Shown: piece by piece, positions 1 to 5,991 of the stretch
Layout: each line of letters begins with the position of its first letter
Numbering within the stretch: the stretch's first letter is position 1
Source: Candidatus Cloacimonas sp. SDB
GTDB taxonomy: Bacteria; Cloacimonadota; Cloacimonadia; Cloacimonadales; TCS61
Direction of reading: 5' to 3'
Assembly (NCBI GenBank): GCA_001412425.1
Contig: LKUH01000550.1
Span: 1 to 8,281 of the forward strand
Length of the DNA stretch: 8,281 nt
Position numbers and translations under genes: made by a program
The notes under the pieces: model-generated
The model's input: only the letters and a program-made list of their open reading frames with translations
Told to the model about the DNA's origin: nothing
Databases searched by the model: none

Positions 1-1
1 T

Positions 2-316
2 CGGGAGAACATCCATGCTGCCATCAAATACTTTACCTCGACCTTCTTTGCCAAGGCAAAGTTCGCCTTACAGGTCTTTTCTGACATCCTGATCGGGCTG
101 ACCAGTATCTATATCGCCTATTACACCATCATCATGATCCAGGGAAGGCTGGGCAAGACCCTCTCTCCGGGTCTAAAGATGCCCATGGCTTATCTTTATA
201 TCTCGGTTTTGATCTGTATTGGCTTACTGTTAATAGAGATAGTCCGCCGCCTGGCAGGAGGGTATAAGGACCTGCCAGGTAATGATGATTTTAGCGAGGA
301 GGTAGAAATAAAGTGA
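2..316 (+). CDS. dctQ: TRAP transporter small permease subunit (DctQ family), 5' end cut off
   Basis: Small membrane subunit of a tripartite ATP-independent periplasmic (TRAP) transporter. With DctM it forms the inner-membrane complex that imports organic acids handed over by a periplasmic DctP-type binding protein, powered by an ion gradient. The frame is open from base 2, so the start lies outside the window; 104 residues of the C-terminal part remain. Visible are an RENIH segment at the cut end, resembling the RxHI(R) motif of the family, one hydrophobic helix (about residues 23-46), a polar linker with a PMAYLY motif, and a last helix (about 61-83) ending in a charged tail. The stop overlaps the dctM start by 4 bases (GTGA, 313-316), the usual translational coupling of these two subunits. 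No DctP gene is visible; it presumably lies upstream. Substrate cannot be told from this subunit. Confidence 0.88.
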   Translation, partial: RENIHAAIKYFTSTFFAKAKFALQVFSDILIGLTSIYIAYYTIIMIQGRLGKTLSPGLKMPMAYLYISVLICIGLLLIEIVRRLAGGYKDLPGNDDFSEEVEIK

Positions 317-1608
317 GTGCAGGATTAGTATTAACAATTGTCTTGGTCTTTATGGCAATCTTATTGGTTATAGGCTGTCCTATCGGCTTTTCCATTTTGA
401 TCAGTACCACCTTCGGGGTCTTCATCCAGGATTTGCCCTCTTCCATGGCCACCTTGCGCATGATCTCCGGGGCAGACTCCTTCTTGCTGACAGCCATACC
501 CTTTTTCGTCTTTGCCGGGGTCCTGATGCGTGAAGGAGGTATCACCAAAAGGATACTGGATTTTGCCACCATCCTGCTGGGCAACTTCCACGGGGCACTA
601 GGACATGTCAACATCTTTGCCAGTATGGTCTTTGGCGGTATCTCCGGCTCCTCGGTAGCCGACACCGCCTCTATCGGCAGTATCTTAATCCCGGAGATGA
701 TCAGAAAGAAATATCCCAGAAGCGTCAGTGCAGCAATTACCGCAGCCTCCTCCACCATCGGCATTGTCATACCTCCTAGCATACCAATGATCCTATATGC
801 CATGGCCTCTGAGACCTCCATCGGCCGGCTCTTTCTGGCCGGGGCCATCCCCGGTATCCTGGTAGGGCTTTTAATGATGTTGGTTACTGCCTATATGTCT
901 GCCCGCCACGGTTATGGCAAAGAAAGAGACAGGCTTCCCTCTGTGAAGGAATTGTTGATCGGCTTTAAAGACGGAATCCTGGCATTGACCATGCCCCTTA
1001 TCATCATCGGAGGCATTGTCGGAGGAATAGTCACTGCCACCGAGGCCTCAGCCTTAGCGGTAGTCTATGCCTTCTTCTTAGGTTTTTTCGTATTTAAGGA
1101 ATTAAAACTAAAACATATCTATCCGGCCATCAAAGAGACAGTCCGCTCTACCGCGGTAGTGATGCTTATCGTGGTCTCGGCTACCTTCTTGGGCTGGATA
1201 TTGGCCTATGGCCAGCTTCCCCAGCGGATGTCTGTAGCCTTACTGTCCATCTCGGAGAATCCCCTGGTGGTCTTATTGATTATCAATATTATCCTGATTA
1301 TTGTGGGCACCTTCTCTGACATTGCCCCCAACATACTGATCCTGACCCCTATCTTCTTGCCGGTAATCGTCAACCTGGGCATAGATCCGGTACACTTCGG
1401 TATTATCGTAGTAGTCAACCAGGCCATTGCTTTGGTAACCCCGCCGGTAGGCAATTGCCTGTACATCTGTGCCAATCTTTCCAAATGTAGTGTGGAGAAG
1501 GTCTTTGGAGCTGCCGTACCCTACCTGTTGGCCAATCTCTCGGTCCTGATACTGGTAACCTTATGGCCTGGGCTGGTAATGTGGCTGCCGAATCTGTTGA
1601 TGCCGTAG
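313..1608 (+). CDS. dctM: TRAP transporter large permease subunit (DctM family)
   Basis: Large, transport-carrying membrane subunit of the TRAP system, 431 residues, the usual length for DctM. Nearly the whole chain is hydrophobic and consistent with about a dozen transmembrane segments. Family hallmarks are present: GGISGSSVADTASIGS (residues 108-123), followed by IPEM, then IPPSIPMILYA (153-163) and the LFLAGAIPG segment (173-181); in the C-terminal half there is a matching TPIFLP (345-350) and VTPPVGNCLYI (375-385). The GTG start at 313 is chosen because GAGGAGG (296-302) sits 10 bases upstream and the start overlaps the dctQ stop. The gene is much richer in G+C and in codons such as CTG, ATC and GCC than the genes after position 1800, so it may have a different history from the downstream enzymes. 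An organic or sugar acid substrate is typical of the family, but which one is unknown. Confidence 0.95.
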   Translation: MSAGLVLTIVLVFMAILLVIGCPIGFSILISTTFGVFIQDLPSSMATLRMISGADSFLLTAIPFFVFAGVLMREGGITKRILDFATILLGNFHGALGHVNIFASMVFGGISGSSVADTASIGSILIPEMIRKKYPRSVSAAITAASSTIGIVIPPSIPMILYAMASETSIGRLFLAGAIPGILVGLLMMLVTAYMSARHGYGKERDRLPSVKELLIGFKDGILALTMPLIIIGGIVGGIVTATEASALAVVYAFFLGFFVFKELKLKHIYPAIKETVRSTAVVMLIVVSATFLGWILAYGQLPQRMSVALLSISENPLVVLLIINIILIIVGTFSDIAPNILILTPIFLPVIVNLGIDPVHFGIIVVVNQAIALVTPPVGNCLYICANLSKCSVEKVFGAAVPYLLANLSVLILVTLWPGLVMWLPNLLMP

Positions 1609-1644
1609 GAGGGTAAGTTGATTATACTAGAAGTCATAATATGA
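1607..1644 (+). other. Orphan ribosome binding site at a composition break
   Basis: AGGAGGG (1607-1613) overlaps the dctM stop codon. The only start behind it is a TTG at 1618 giving eight codons before TGA (1642-1644). The sequence turns strongly AT-rich right after it. This looks like the ribosome binding site of a former coupled downstream gene whose body has been lost, but a chance match is possible. Confidence 0.4.
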
Positions 1645-1690
1645 ACTAATATGTAATTATGTATATTATATATTAATAGCTTCGAGAAAG

Positions 1691-1718
1691 TTATTGTATT
1701 TCAATTTTTCCATATAAT
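1691..1718 (+). promoter_or_regulatory. Possible promoter for the aldolase genes
   Basis: The 193-base AT-rich spacer between dctM and the first aldolase contains a perfect TATAAT (1713-1718). The best-spaced upstream hexamer (TTATTG, 1691-1696, 16-base spacer) is a poor -35 match. In such AT-rich sequence a TATAAT can arise by chance, so this is only a candidate. A separate promoter here would make sense given the composition change after dctM. I see no clear terminator for the TRAP genes in this spacer. Confidence 0.3.
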
Positions 1719-1801
1719 ATAAATTATTTTAATAGAGAAGATGAAATATGACGATAAATTTATCTATTTAAATTAAAATAATCAAGGAGGTACTTTATAG
1801 T

Positions 1802-2599
1802 ATGCGTAAAAATAAACTTAGAGAATTAATTAATGATAAGAAACCAAGCATTGGCGCTAGAGTGTTGACACCATGGCCAGGAATGATTGAGGCTATTGCT
1901 AATACTAATTCAGTTGATTACATTGAATTTATTGGAGAATATACACCATGGGACTTGCATGATCTTGAAAATATTGGACGGGCTGCAGAACTCTACAACG
2001 TCTCCACCATGTTTAAGGTTGATCAGGAGCCAAATGGCTTTTTGGCTCAGAGGGCACTTGGTTCAGGCATCCAGAATATACTTTTTACTGATATTAGAAG
2101 TGTAGAGGATGCAAAAAAATGTATTAAAATTGTCAGACCTGAAATACCCGGAGTTGATGGTATAAATGGCTGTCATATGAGAAGAAATGTTGGATATGTA
2201 TTGGAGTGTGGTAGTCAGGATTATGTACAGGCAATGAAAGATTCAGTAATTGCTATTATGGTAGAAAAAAAAGGATGTATAGATAATCTGGAAGAGATAC
2301 TGTCATTAGATGATATTGATATGGTTCAGTTTGGTCCTTGTGATTATTCTTTAAGCATAGGTCGTGTCGGACAATGGGATCATCCGGAGGTAAAGGAAGC
2401 TGAATTAAAGACCATAAAGACAGCAATCAAAAAAGGAAAAAGACCAAGAGTTGAGATTGGGCCAATTAATTACAGCAAAGAAGATATGAGAAAATATATT
2501 GAATTAGGTGTAAAGGATTTTCATCTTCCCAGTGACGTAATTATAATGCATCAGTGGATTAAACAGAATGCTGAGTTACTCCGTGAATTACTTAAATAA
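1802..2599 (+). CDS. HpcH/HpaI-family aldolase, divergent active site
   Basis: Metal-dependent class II pyruvate aldolase family (relatives: 4-hydroxy-2-oxoheptanedioate aldolase HpaI, 2-keto-3-deoxy-L-rhamnonate aldolase), which splits or forms 2-keto-3-deoxy acids to pyruvate plus an aldehyde in the cytoplasm. The 265 residues match the usual length. The second half carries the metal-binding set: Glu155 in MVEKKG, then FGPCDYSLSIG (177-187) with Asp181, matching the family's Glu and GPxDxS motif. The first half is unusual: the IDGEHxP loop that supplies the catalytic His in HpaI reads FIGEYTP (43-49), with Tyr47 in its place, and the family's next basic position (Arg70 in HpaI) is not an Arg here, with Lys72 nearby. 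I recall similar EYxP variants within the family, so this may be a subfamily with another substrate rather than a dead enzyme. Start: ATG with AAGGAGG (1784-1790) 11 bases upstream. It stands 91 bases before the class II aldolase and probably shares its transcript. Confidence 0.87.
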   Translation: MRKNKLRELINDKKPSIGARVLTPWPGMIEAIANTNSVDYIEFIGEYTPWDLHDLENIGRAAELYNVSTMFKVDQEPNGFLAQRALGSGIQNILFTDIRSVEDAKKCIKIVRPEIPGVDGINGCHMRRNVGYVLECGSQDYVQAMKDSVIAIMVEKKGCIDNLEEILSLDDIDMVQFGPCDYSLSIGRVGQWDHPEVKEAELKTIKTAIKKGKRPRVEIGPINYSKEDMRKYIELGVKDFHLPSDVIIMHQWIKQNAELLRELLK

Positions 2600-2690
2600 C
2601 TTTTGTTATTCATTGTGATAAAAGTTAAATTGTGTTAAAATTAATTATAATATAAATAATATTTTAATATAACAGGAAGGATTTGTGATT

Positions 2691-3539
2691 ATGGCTTTAG
2701 TTAGTATGAAAGAAATGTTACAGGATGCAAGGGACAGAAAATATGGCATTGGAGCTTTTAATATCTTTGATATTGAGAGCATGGAAGCAGTTGTTGAAGC
2801 AGCTGAGGAGCAGAGGTCACCCGCGATCTTGGCATTTGCAGAAATTATGGGGAGTAAAATTAATATTGAACGCGTCAGTATTATAGCACGCCAAATAGCC
2901 CAAGAAGCAAGTGTTCCGATAGCTTTTCATCTTGACCATGGACAATCGTTTGAATATGTTTTAAAAGCTATTAGAAACGGATTTTCATCAGTAATGATTG
3001 ATGCCTCTATGAAACCGTTTGAAGATAATGTAGCAATCAGTAAAAAAGTTGTCGAGGTTTGTAGGCCATTGGGCATTACAGTTGAAGCCGAACTTGGTCA
3101 TGTAGGAGAAGGAAGTACCTACGGGCAGGATAATGATGATTCTTTTAAAACAGTTCCAGAAGAAGTTGAAAGATTTATTGAACAAACCGATGTAGATGCA
3201 TTGGCTGTTTCTATTGGGAATGCTCATGGACTATATAAGAAAGCTCCGGTAATCGATCATGAATTATTGAAAAAATTGGAAGAAGTTAGTAAAGTTCCTC
3301 TTGTCTTACATGGTGGTTCAGGTATTTCCGATGATGATTTTAGAAAGACAGTTAGAGAGGGAATTTGTAAAATAAATATTTTTACTGAAATGAGCCAACA
3401 GGCAATCTGTGATACTAAAGAACTTTTAGATAAAGGTGAATATAAATGGGTTCTGGATTGCTGTTTCAGCATCAAAGAAGGAATGAAAAAGATTGCTAAA
3501 AAGAGAATGGAAGTCTTTGATTCAGCAGGAAAAGCTTAA
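2691..3539 (+). CDS. Class II (zinc) ketose-bisphosphate aldolase, fructose-bisphosphate / tagatose-bisphosphate type
   Basis: Cytoplasmic zinc aldolase that splits a phosphorylated ketose to dihydroxyacetone phosphate and an aldehyde. Length 282 residues, like GatY/KbaY and short bacterial class II FBA. Active-site set is complete: HLDHG (80-84) with catalytic Asp82 and zinc ligand His83, VEAELGHVGE (131-140) with Glu134, NAHGLYK (177-183) with zinc ligand His179, LHGGSG (206-211) with zinc ligand His207 and the phosphate-binding GGSG, then KINIFTE (227-233) in the place of the family's NxxT phosphate loop. The retained phosphate loops argue for a phosphorylated substrate. I choose ATG 2691 rather than the in-frame GTG at 2685: AGGAAGG (2674-2680) is 10 bases from the ATG but only 4 from the GTG, and the resulting N-terminus MALVSMKEML is typical. 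Fructose-, tagatose- and other ketose-bisphosphate specificity cannot be separated by eye. Next to a pyruvate-type aldolase it looks catabolic rather than glycolytic. Confidence 0.93.
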   Translation: MALVSMKEMLQDARDRKYGIGAFNIFDIESMEAVVEAAEEQRSPAILAFAEIMGSKINIERVSIIARQIAQEASVPIAFHLDHGQSFEYVLKAIRNGFSSVMIDASMKPFEDNVAISKKVVEVCRPLGITVEAELGHVGEGSTYGQDNDDSFKTVPEEVERFIEQTDVDALAVSIGNAHGLYKKAPVIDHELLKKLEEVSKVPLVLHGGSGISDDDFRKTVREGICKINIFTEMSQQAICDTKELLDKGEYKWVLDCCFSIKEGMKKIAKKRMEVFDSAGKA

Positions 3540-3571
3540 AGAACTTTTTTCTAAAAATTTGAGATAATGAT

Positions 3572-3589
3572 ATCTGATATTTCTCAGAT
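3572..3589 (+). terminator. Weak hairpin after the aldolase gene
   Basis: ATCTGA (3572-3577) pairs with TCAGAT (3584-3589) around a 6-base loop, followed by AT-rich sequence without a clean run of T. It may end or slow the aldolase transcript, but it is a poor intrinsic terminator. The rest of 3590-3737 holds only AT-rich sequence with no gene or motif I can support. Confidence 0.3.
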
Positions 3590-3737
3590 TAATTTTATTA
3601 ATGGTGAATGGCTAATTATTCTTTGAAAATTGGACACAAAGAGACAATAAGAAAATAATTGATTAGTGGTGAGTTAATAGTAAACCTTACATTGCACATT
3701 CCATTAATATGTATCAAATTTGGATTTCAGTAAATAA

Positions 3738-3766
3738 TTAAAATTTTTCTAATTATTTGATATAAT
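3738..3766 (+). promoter_or_regulatory. Extended -10 promoter for the AOR leader
   Basis: A sigma-70-type promoter: TTAAAA (3738-3743, four of six matches to TTGACA), a 17-base spacer, and TATAAT (3761-3766) preceded by TG one base upstream (3758-3759), the extended -10 form. The predicted start of transcription, about 3772-3775, falls just before the first hairpin of the leader RNA at 3782. That position independently supports a structured 5' leader and an AOR transcript separate from the aldolases. Confidence 0.65.
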
Positions 3767-3781
3767 GTTTTCTAAAGAAGT

Positions 3782-3940
3782 AGACTGCTTTTAATATATA
3801 AGCAAAGTCTCCGAGTCAAGAAACCTAAAGCACTTTCCTAAGGTTTTTTGACCGATAGGGAATAAGAGGAAACAATTATTCCTCCCGTATTTGGAAAGGA
3901 GATGCGAAAATAAAACTGAATACCGAAAGGAGGAGTGCCT
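3782..3940 (+). ncRNA. Structured 5' leader, probable Moco/Tuco (molybdenum or tungsten cofactor) riboswitch
   Basis: Seen directly: hairpin A, AGACTGCTT (3782-3790) with AAGC and AGTCT (3800-3803, 3806-3810) and a 2-base bulge; hairpin B, a 12-base-pair stem (3815-3826 with 3841-3852, one G-U pair) and a 14-base loop; hairpin C, GGAATAA (3859-3865) with TTATTCC (3876-3882), containing a GGAAAC turn; and CCGAAAGG (3923-3930), a GNRA tetraloop hairpin. GCACT in the loop of B (3830-3834) matches AGTGC (3934-3938), a possible pseudoknot. The G/C-rich conserved-looking blocks (CTCCCG, GGAAAGGAG, CCGAAAGGAGG) stand out from AT-rich flanks. They resemble the Moco RNA family as I remember it, known upstream of molybdenum and tungsten enzyme genes. 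The next gene is a tungstopterin-type enzyme, which fits. CCTCC (3881-3885) can pair with GGAGG at 3929-3933 or with the AOR Shine-Dalgarno (3993-3997), a possible translational switch; a T-rich stretch (3941-3957) could also serve termination. Identification is from memory; another riboswitch class is possible. Confidence 0.68.
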
Positions 3941-4004
3941 ATTGTATTTTTATTTTTGCAGTTCTTGTAAATAATCCAAATATAATAATCGAGGAGGAAT
4001 TAAA

Positions 4005-5867
4005 ATGCCAAATGGGTATTGGGGAAAAATTTTAAGAGTAGATTTAACAAATAAGAAAATAAATGAAGAAACAATTTCAGAAGAGTATTGTCGTAAATAT
4101 TTAGGCGGTGTCGGATTTGCTGCTGATATCTTATTAAAAGAAGTTGGATCGGAAGTAGGTCCTTTAGATCCTGAAAACAGGTTAATTTTTGGCATAGGTC
4201 CTTTTCAGGCAAGTGCAGTACCAGGTAGTGGAAAATTTGTTGTTGTTGCCAGATCGCCTTTGACAAATGCCATTTGTTATACTGTAGCAGGGGGCAATAT
4301 GGGTCCAATGCTAAAAAAATCTGGATATGATAGCTTAATTGTTCAGGGAAAATCTGATAAACCGGTTTATTTATGGATTAGTGATGGAAAAGCTGAAATT
4401 AAAGATGCTTCATCTTTGTGGGGAAAGGATACTGAACAAACAGTTGATCTCATCCGTGATGAGCTTGATGAGCCCAAGGCAACAGTTGTAGATATTGGCC
4501 CATCTGGAGAAAAAGAACTCGCCATTTCCTGCATAGCGGTTGATAAAGCCAGTTTTGCAGGTAGGGGTGGACTTGGTGCAGTTATGGGTTCTAAGAATCT
4601 TAAGGCAATTGCTGTAAAAGGGACCCAAAAACCAGCAGTAGCTAATGCCAAAAAAGTTCTTGATTTAGCCAAGGAATTAAATAAGAGAATTAGAGAAACT
4701 GCTCCTGAAGGATTCTTAAAAGGTGGAACAACCTGTGAGACTACTCCCACAGAAGAATTAGGAGATTTACCAATTAAGTACTGGAAAGGTGATGCCGGAG
4801 GTGTCTGGGTAAAAGAAGCTGAAAAATTGAGTTATCCCTATTATTCTGAAGAATTGAATGTGGATTTAGCAGAATGTGCTAAAATTGCTTGTCGTAATTG
4901 CCCGATTCATTGTCATCGATATGTTGATGCCGATAAATCAGAAAAATTTGCAGTGACAGGAGTTGGACCTCAATACGAAGCACTTGGTATGCTTGGTTCT
5001 TGTAATCTTGTAGAGGATATTCATGCTGTTTCCAAGGCAAATGAAATTTGTAATCTCTATGGTCTTGATTGTATTTCTGCTGGTGCTTTTGTTGCCTTTG
5101 CCACGGAATGTTATGAGAAAGGTTTATTAACAAAAGATGATACTTTTGGAATGGAGTTAAAATGGGGCGATGGCGAGCAACTGGTGGAGGTTGTCAAGCA
5201 AATTGCTGAAGGGGAAAAATTAGGGAAACTCTTTGCACAAGGTATAGTAAAAGCAGCTGAACAAATTGGTGGGGATGCACCAAAGATTGCTGCTCATGTT
5301 AAAGGTATGGATTTACCTGCACATGATCCTCGTGCTTTCTTCTCATTGGCTGTTAGTTATGCAACGAGTTCAAGAGGTGCTTGTCATACTCATGGTCTAT
5401 GCTTTAAAGCCGCCTGTGGTTTATTGTTACCGGAAATGGGCATTACTGAGGCTCCTGACAGATTTAATATGGAAGGGAAAGAATTTATCGCGGCTAAATT
5501 TCACGATTTAAGCGCTCTTCAGGATGCTGCTACCCAGTGTAACTTTATGATGTTTGGTGGCTTTGGAATAACAGATATGTTAAACACAGTTAATGCAGTT
5601 ACCGGGTGGGATATGTCTATGGAGGAATTCTTAAAAATTGGTGAAAGACTATCTACACTAAAGCGTGCAGTTAATGTCAAATGGGGATTTAGTAAGAAGG
5701 ATGATGTATTACCTGAAGTAATGTTTATGCCTGCCAAAGAAGGATGTAGGGCAGGTAAAATTCCTACTCCTCTCGAACCGGCAATAGAAGGATACTATAA
5801 ATTAAGAGGATGGGATAGTGATGGGAAACCAACTCCAGAAGCAATGGAAAAATTAGGATTGAGTTAG
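4005..5867 (+). CDS. aor: Aldehyde:ferredoxin oxidoreductase (AOR family, tungsten/molybdenum bis-pyranopterin enzyme)
   Basis: Cytoplasmic enzyme that oxidises an aldehyde to the carboxylic acid and passes electrons to ferredoxin, or runs in reverse. Length 620 residues is typical. The N-terminal cofactor domain shows the conserved start NGYWGKILRVDLT (3-15), RSPLTNAI (83-90), AGGNMGPMLKKSGYD (95-109) and AGRGGLGAVMGSKNLKAIAV (185-204). The [4Fe-4S] ligands appear as Cys296-x2-Cys299-x3-Cys303 plus Cys502 in QCNF; the 199-residue gap between the last two equals that of Pyrococcus furiosus AOR (Cys295, Cys494). GPQYEA (321-326) and GACHTH (458-463) are likely the active-site Glu and His regions. 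Cys291 is an extra cysteine near the cluster motif. Start: ATG with GAGGAGG (3991-3997) 7 bases upstream. Preceded by its own promoter and a probable cofactor-sensing leader. No ferredoxin, MoaD or cofactor-synthesis gene is visible. Substrate is unknown; an aldehyde released by the neighbouring aldolases is an inference. Tungsten versus molybdenum cannot be decided from sequence. Confidence 0.94.
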   Translation: MPNGYWGKILRVDLTNKKINEETISEEYCRKYLGGVGFAADILLKEVGSEVGPLDPENRLIFGIGPFQASAVPGSGKFVVVARSPLTNAICYTVAGGNMGPMLKKSGYDSLIVQGKSDKPVYLWISDGKAEIKDASSLWGKDTEQTVDLIRDELDEPKATVVDIGPSGEKELAISCIAVDKASFAGRGGLGAVMGSKNLKAIAVKGTQKPAVANAKKVLDLAKELNKRIRETAPEGFLKGGTTCETTPTEELGDLPIKYWKGDAGGVWVKEAEKLSYPYYSEELNVDLAECAKIACRNCPIHCHRYVDADKSEKFAVTGVGPQYEALGMLGSCNLVEDIHAVSKANEICNLYGLDCISAGAFVAFATECYEKGLLTKDDTFGMELKWGDGEQLVEVVKQIAEGEKLGKLFAQGIVKAAEQIGGDAPKIAAHVKGMDLPAHDPRAFFSLAVSYATSSRGACHTHGLCFKAACGLLLPEMGITEAPDRFNMEGKEFIAAKFHDLSALQDAATQCNFMMFGGFGITDMLNTVNAVTGWDMSMEEFLKIGERLSTLKRAVNVKWGFSKKDDVLPEVMFMPAKEGCRAGKIPTPLEPAIEGYYKLRGWDSDGKPTPEAMEKLGLS

Positions 5868-5889
5868 AAATAATAAATAAAGATATATT

Positions 5890-5910
5890 ATAAGAGTAAA
5901 AGTCTCTTAT
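5890..5910 (+). repeat. Short hairpin after the AOR gene
   Basis: ATAAGAG (5890-5896) pairs perfectly with CTCTTAT (5904-5910) around a 7-base loop, 22 bases after the AOR stop. With the larger hairpin just downstream it makes a two-stem region. There is no T-run directly after it, so it is not a standard terminator. Confidence 0.45.
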
Positions 5911-5916
5911 TCTTAG

Positions 5917-5959
5917 AGGGTCAATATTTCTCATTCTAATTATGAGTAGTATTGACCCT
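5917..5959 (+). terminator. Long inverted repeat between AOR and the LarA-like gene
   Basis: AGGGTCAATA (5917-5926) pairs perfectly with TATTGACCCT (5950-5959). The stem continues inward with one G-U and one A-T pair, one T-T mismatch, then CTCAT (5930-5934) with ATGAG (5942-5946), closing a 7-base loop: 17 pairs in all. AAATTTT follows at 5964-5970 but not a clean T-run. It may be a partial terminator, a 3'-end stabiliser of the AOR message, or a protein-binding palindrome. A perfect TTGACA at 5959-5964 abuts it, but no -10 can fit before the start codon at 5992, so it is not a promoter for that gene. Confidence 0.5.
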
Positions 5960-5991
5960 TGACAAATTTTAGAAAAATACAGGAGTGTAAT

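Noticed and set aside
291..848. 185-codon minus-strand open frame opposite dctM
   Set aside because: It lies wholly antisense to a gene with clear TRAP motifs, resembles no family I know, and its composition is what a reversed membrane-protein gene gives.
2685..2690. GTG start for the class II aldolase
   Set aside because: Only 4 bases from the Shine-Dalgarno; ATG 2691 has better spacing and gives the typical family N-terminus.
3782..3940. Leader as a cobalamin, c-di-GMP, lysine, glycine, SAM or TPP riboswitch
   Set aside because: The hallmark blocks of those classes as I know them are not found, and a cofactor-sensing RNA suits the downstream AOR better.
4000..4750. Minus-strand open frames opposite the start of AOR
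   Set aside because: They are antisense to strongly conserved AOR motifs and have no family resemblance.
5959..5991. N-terminal extension of the LarA-like gene from TTG at 5959, and TTGACA at 5959-5964 as a -35 box
   Set aside because: The TTG is inside the hairpin stem with no ribosome binding site, whereas ATG 5992 has AGGAG at the right distance. No -10 hexamer fits between the TTGACA and the start codon.
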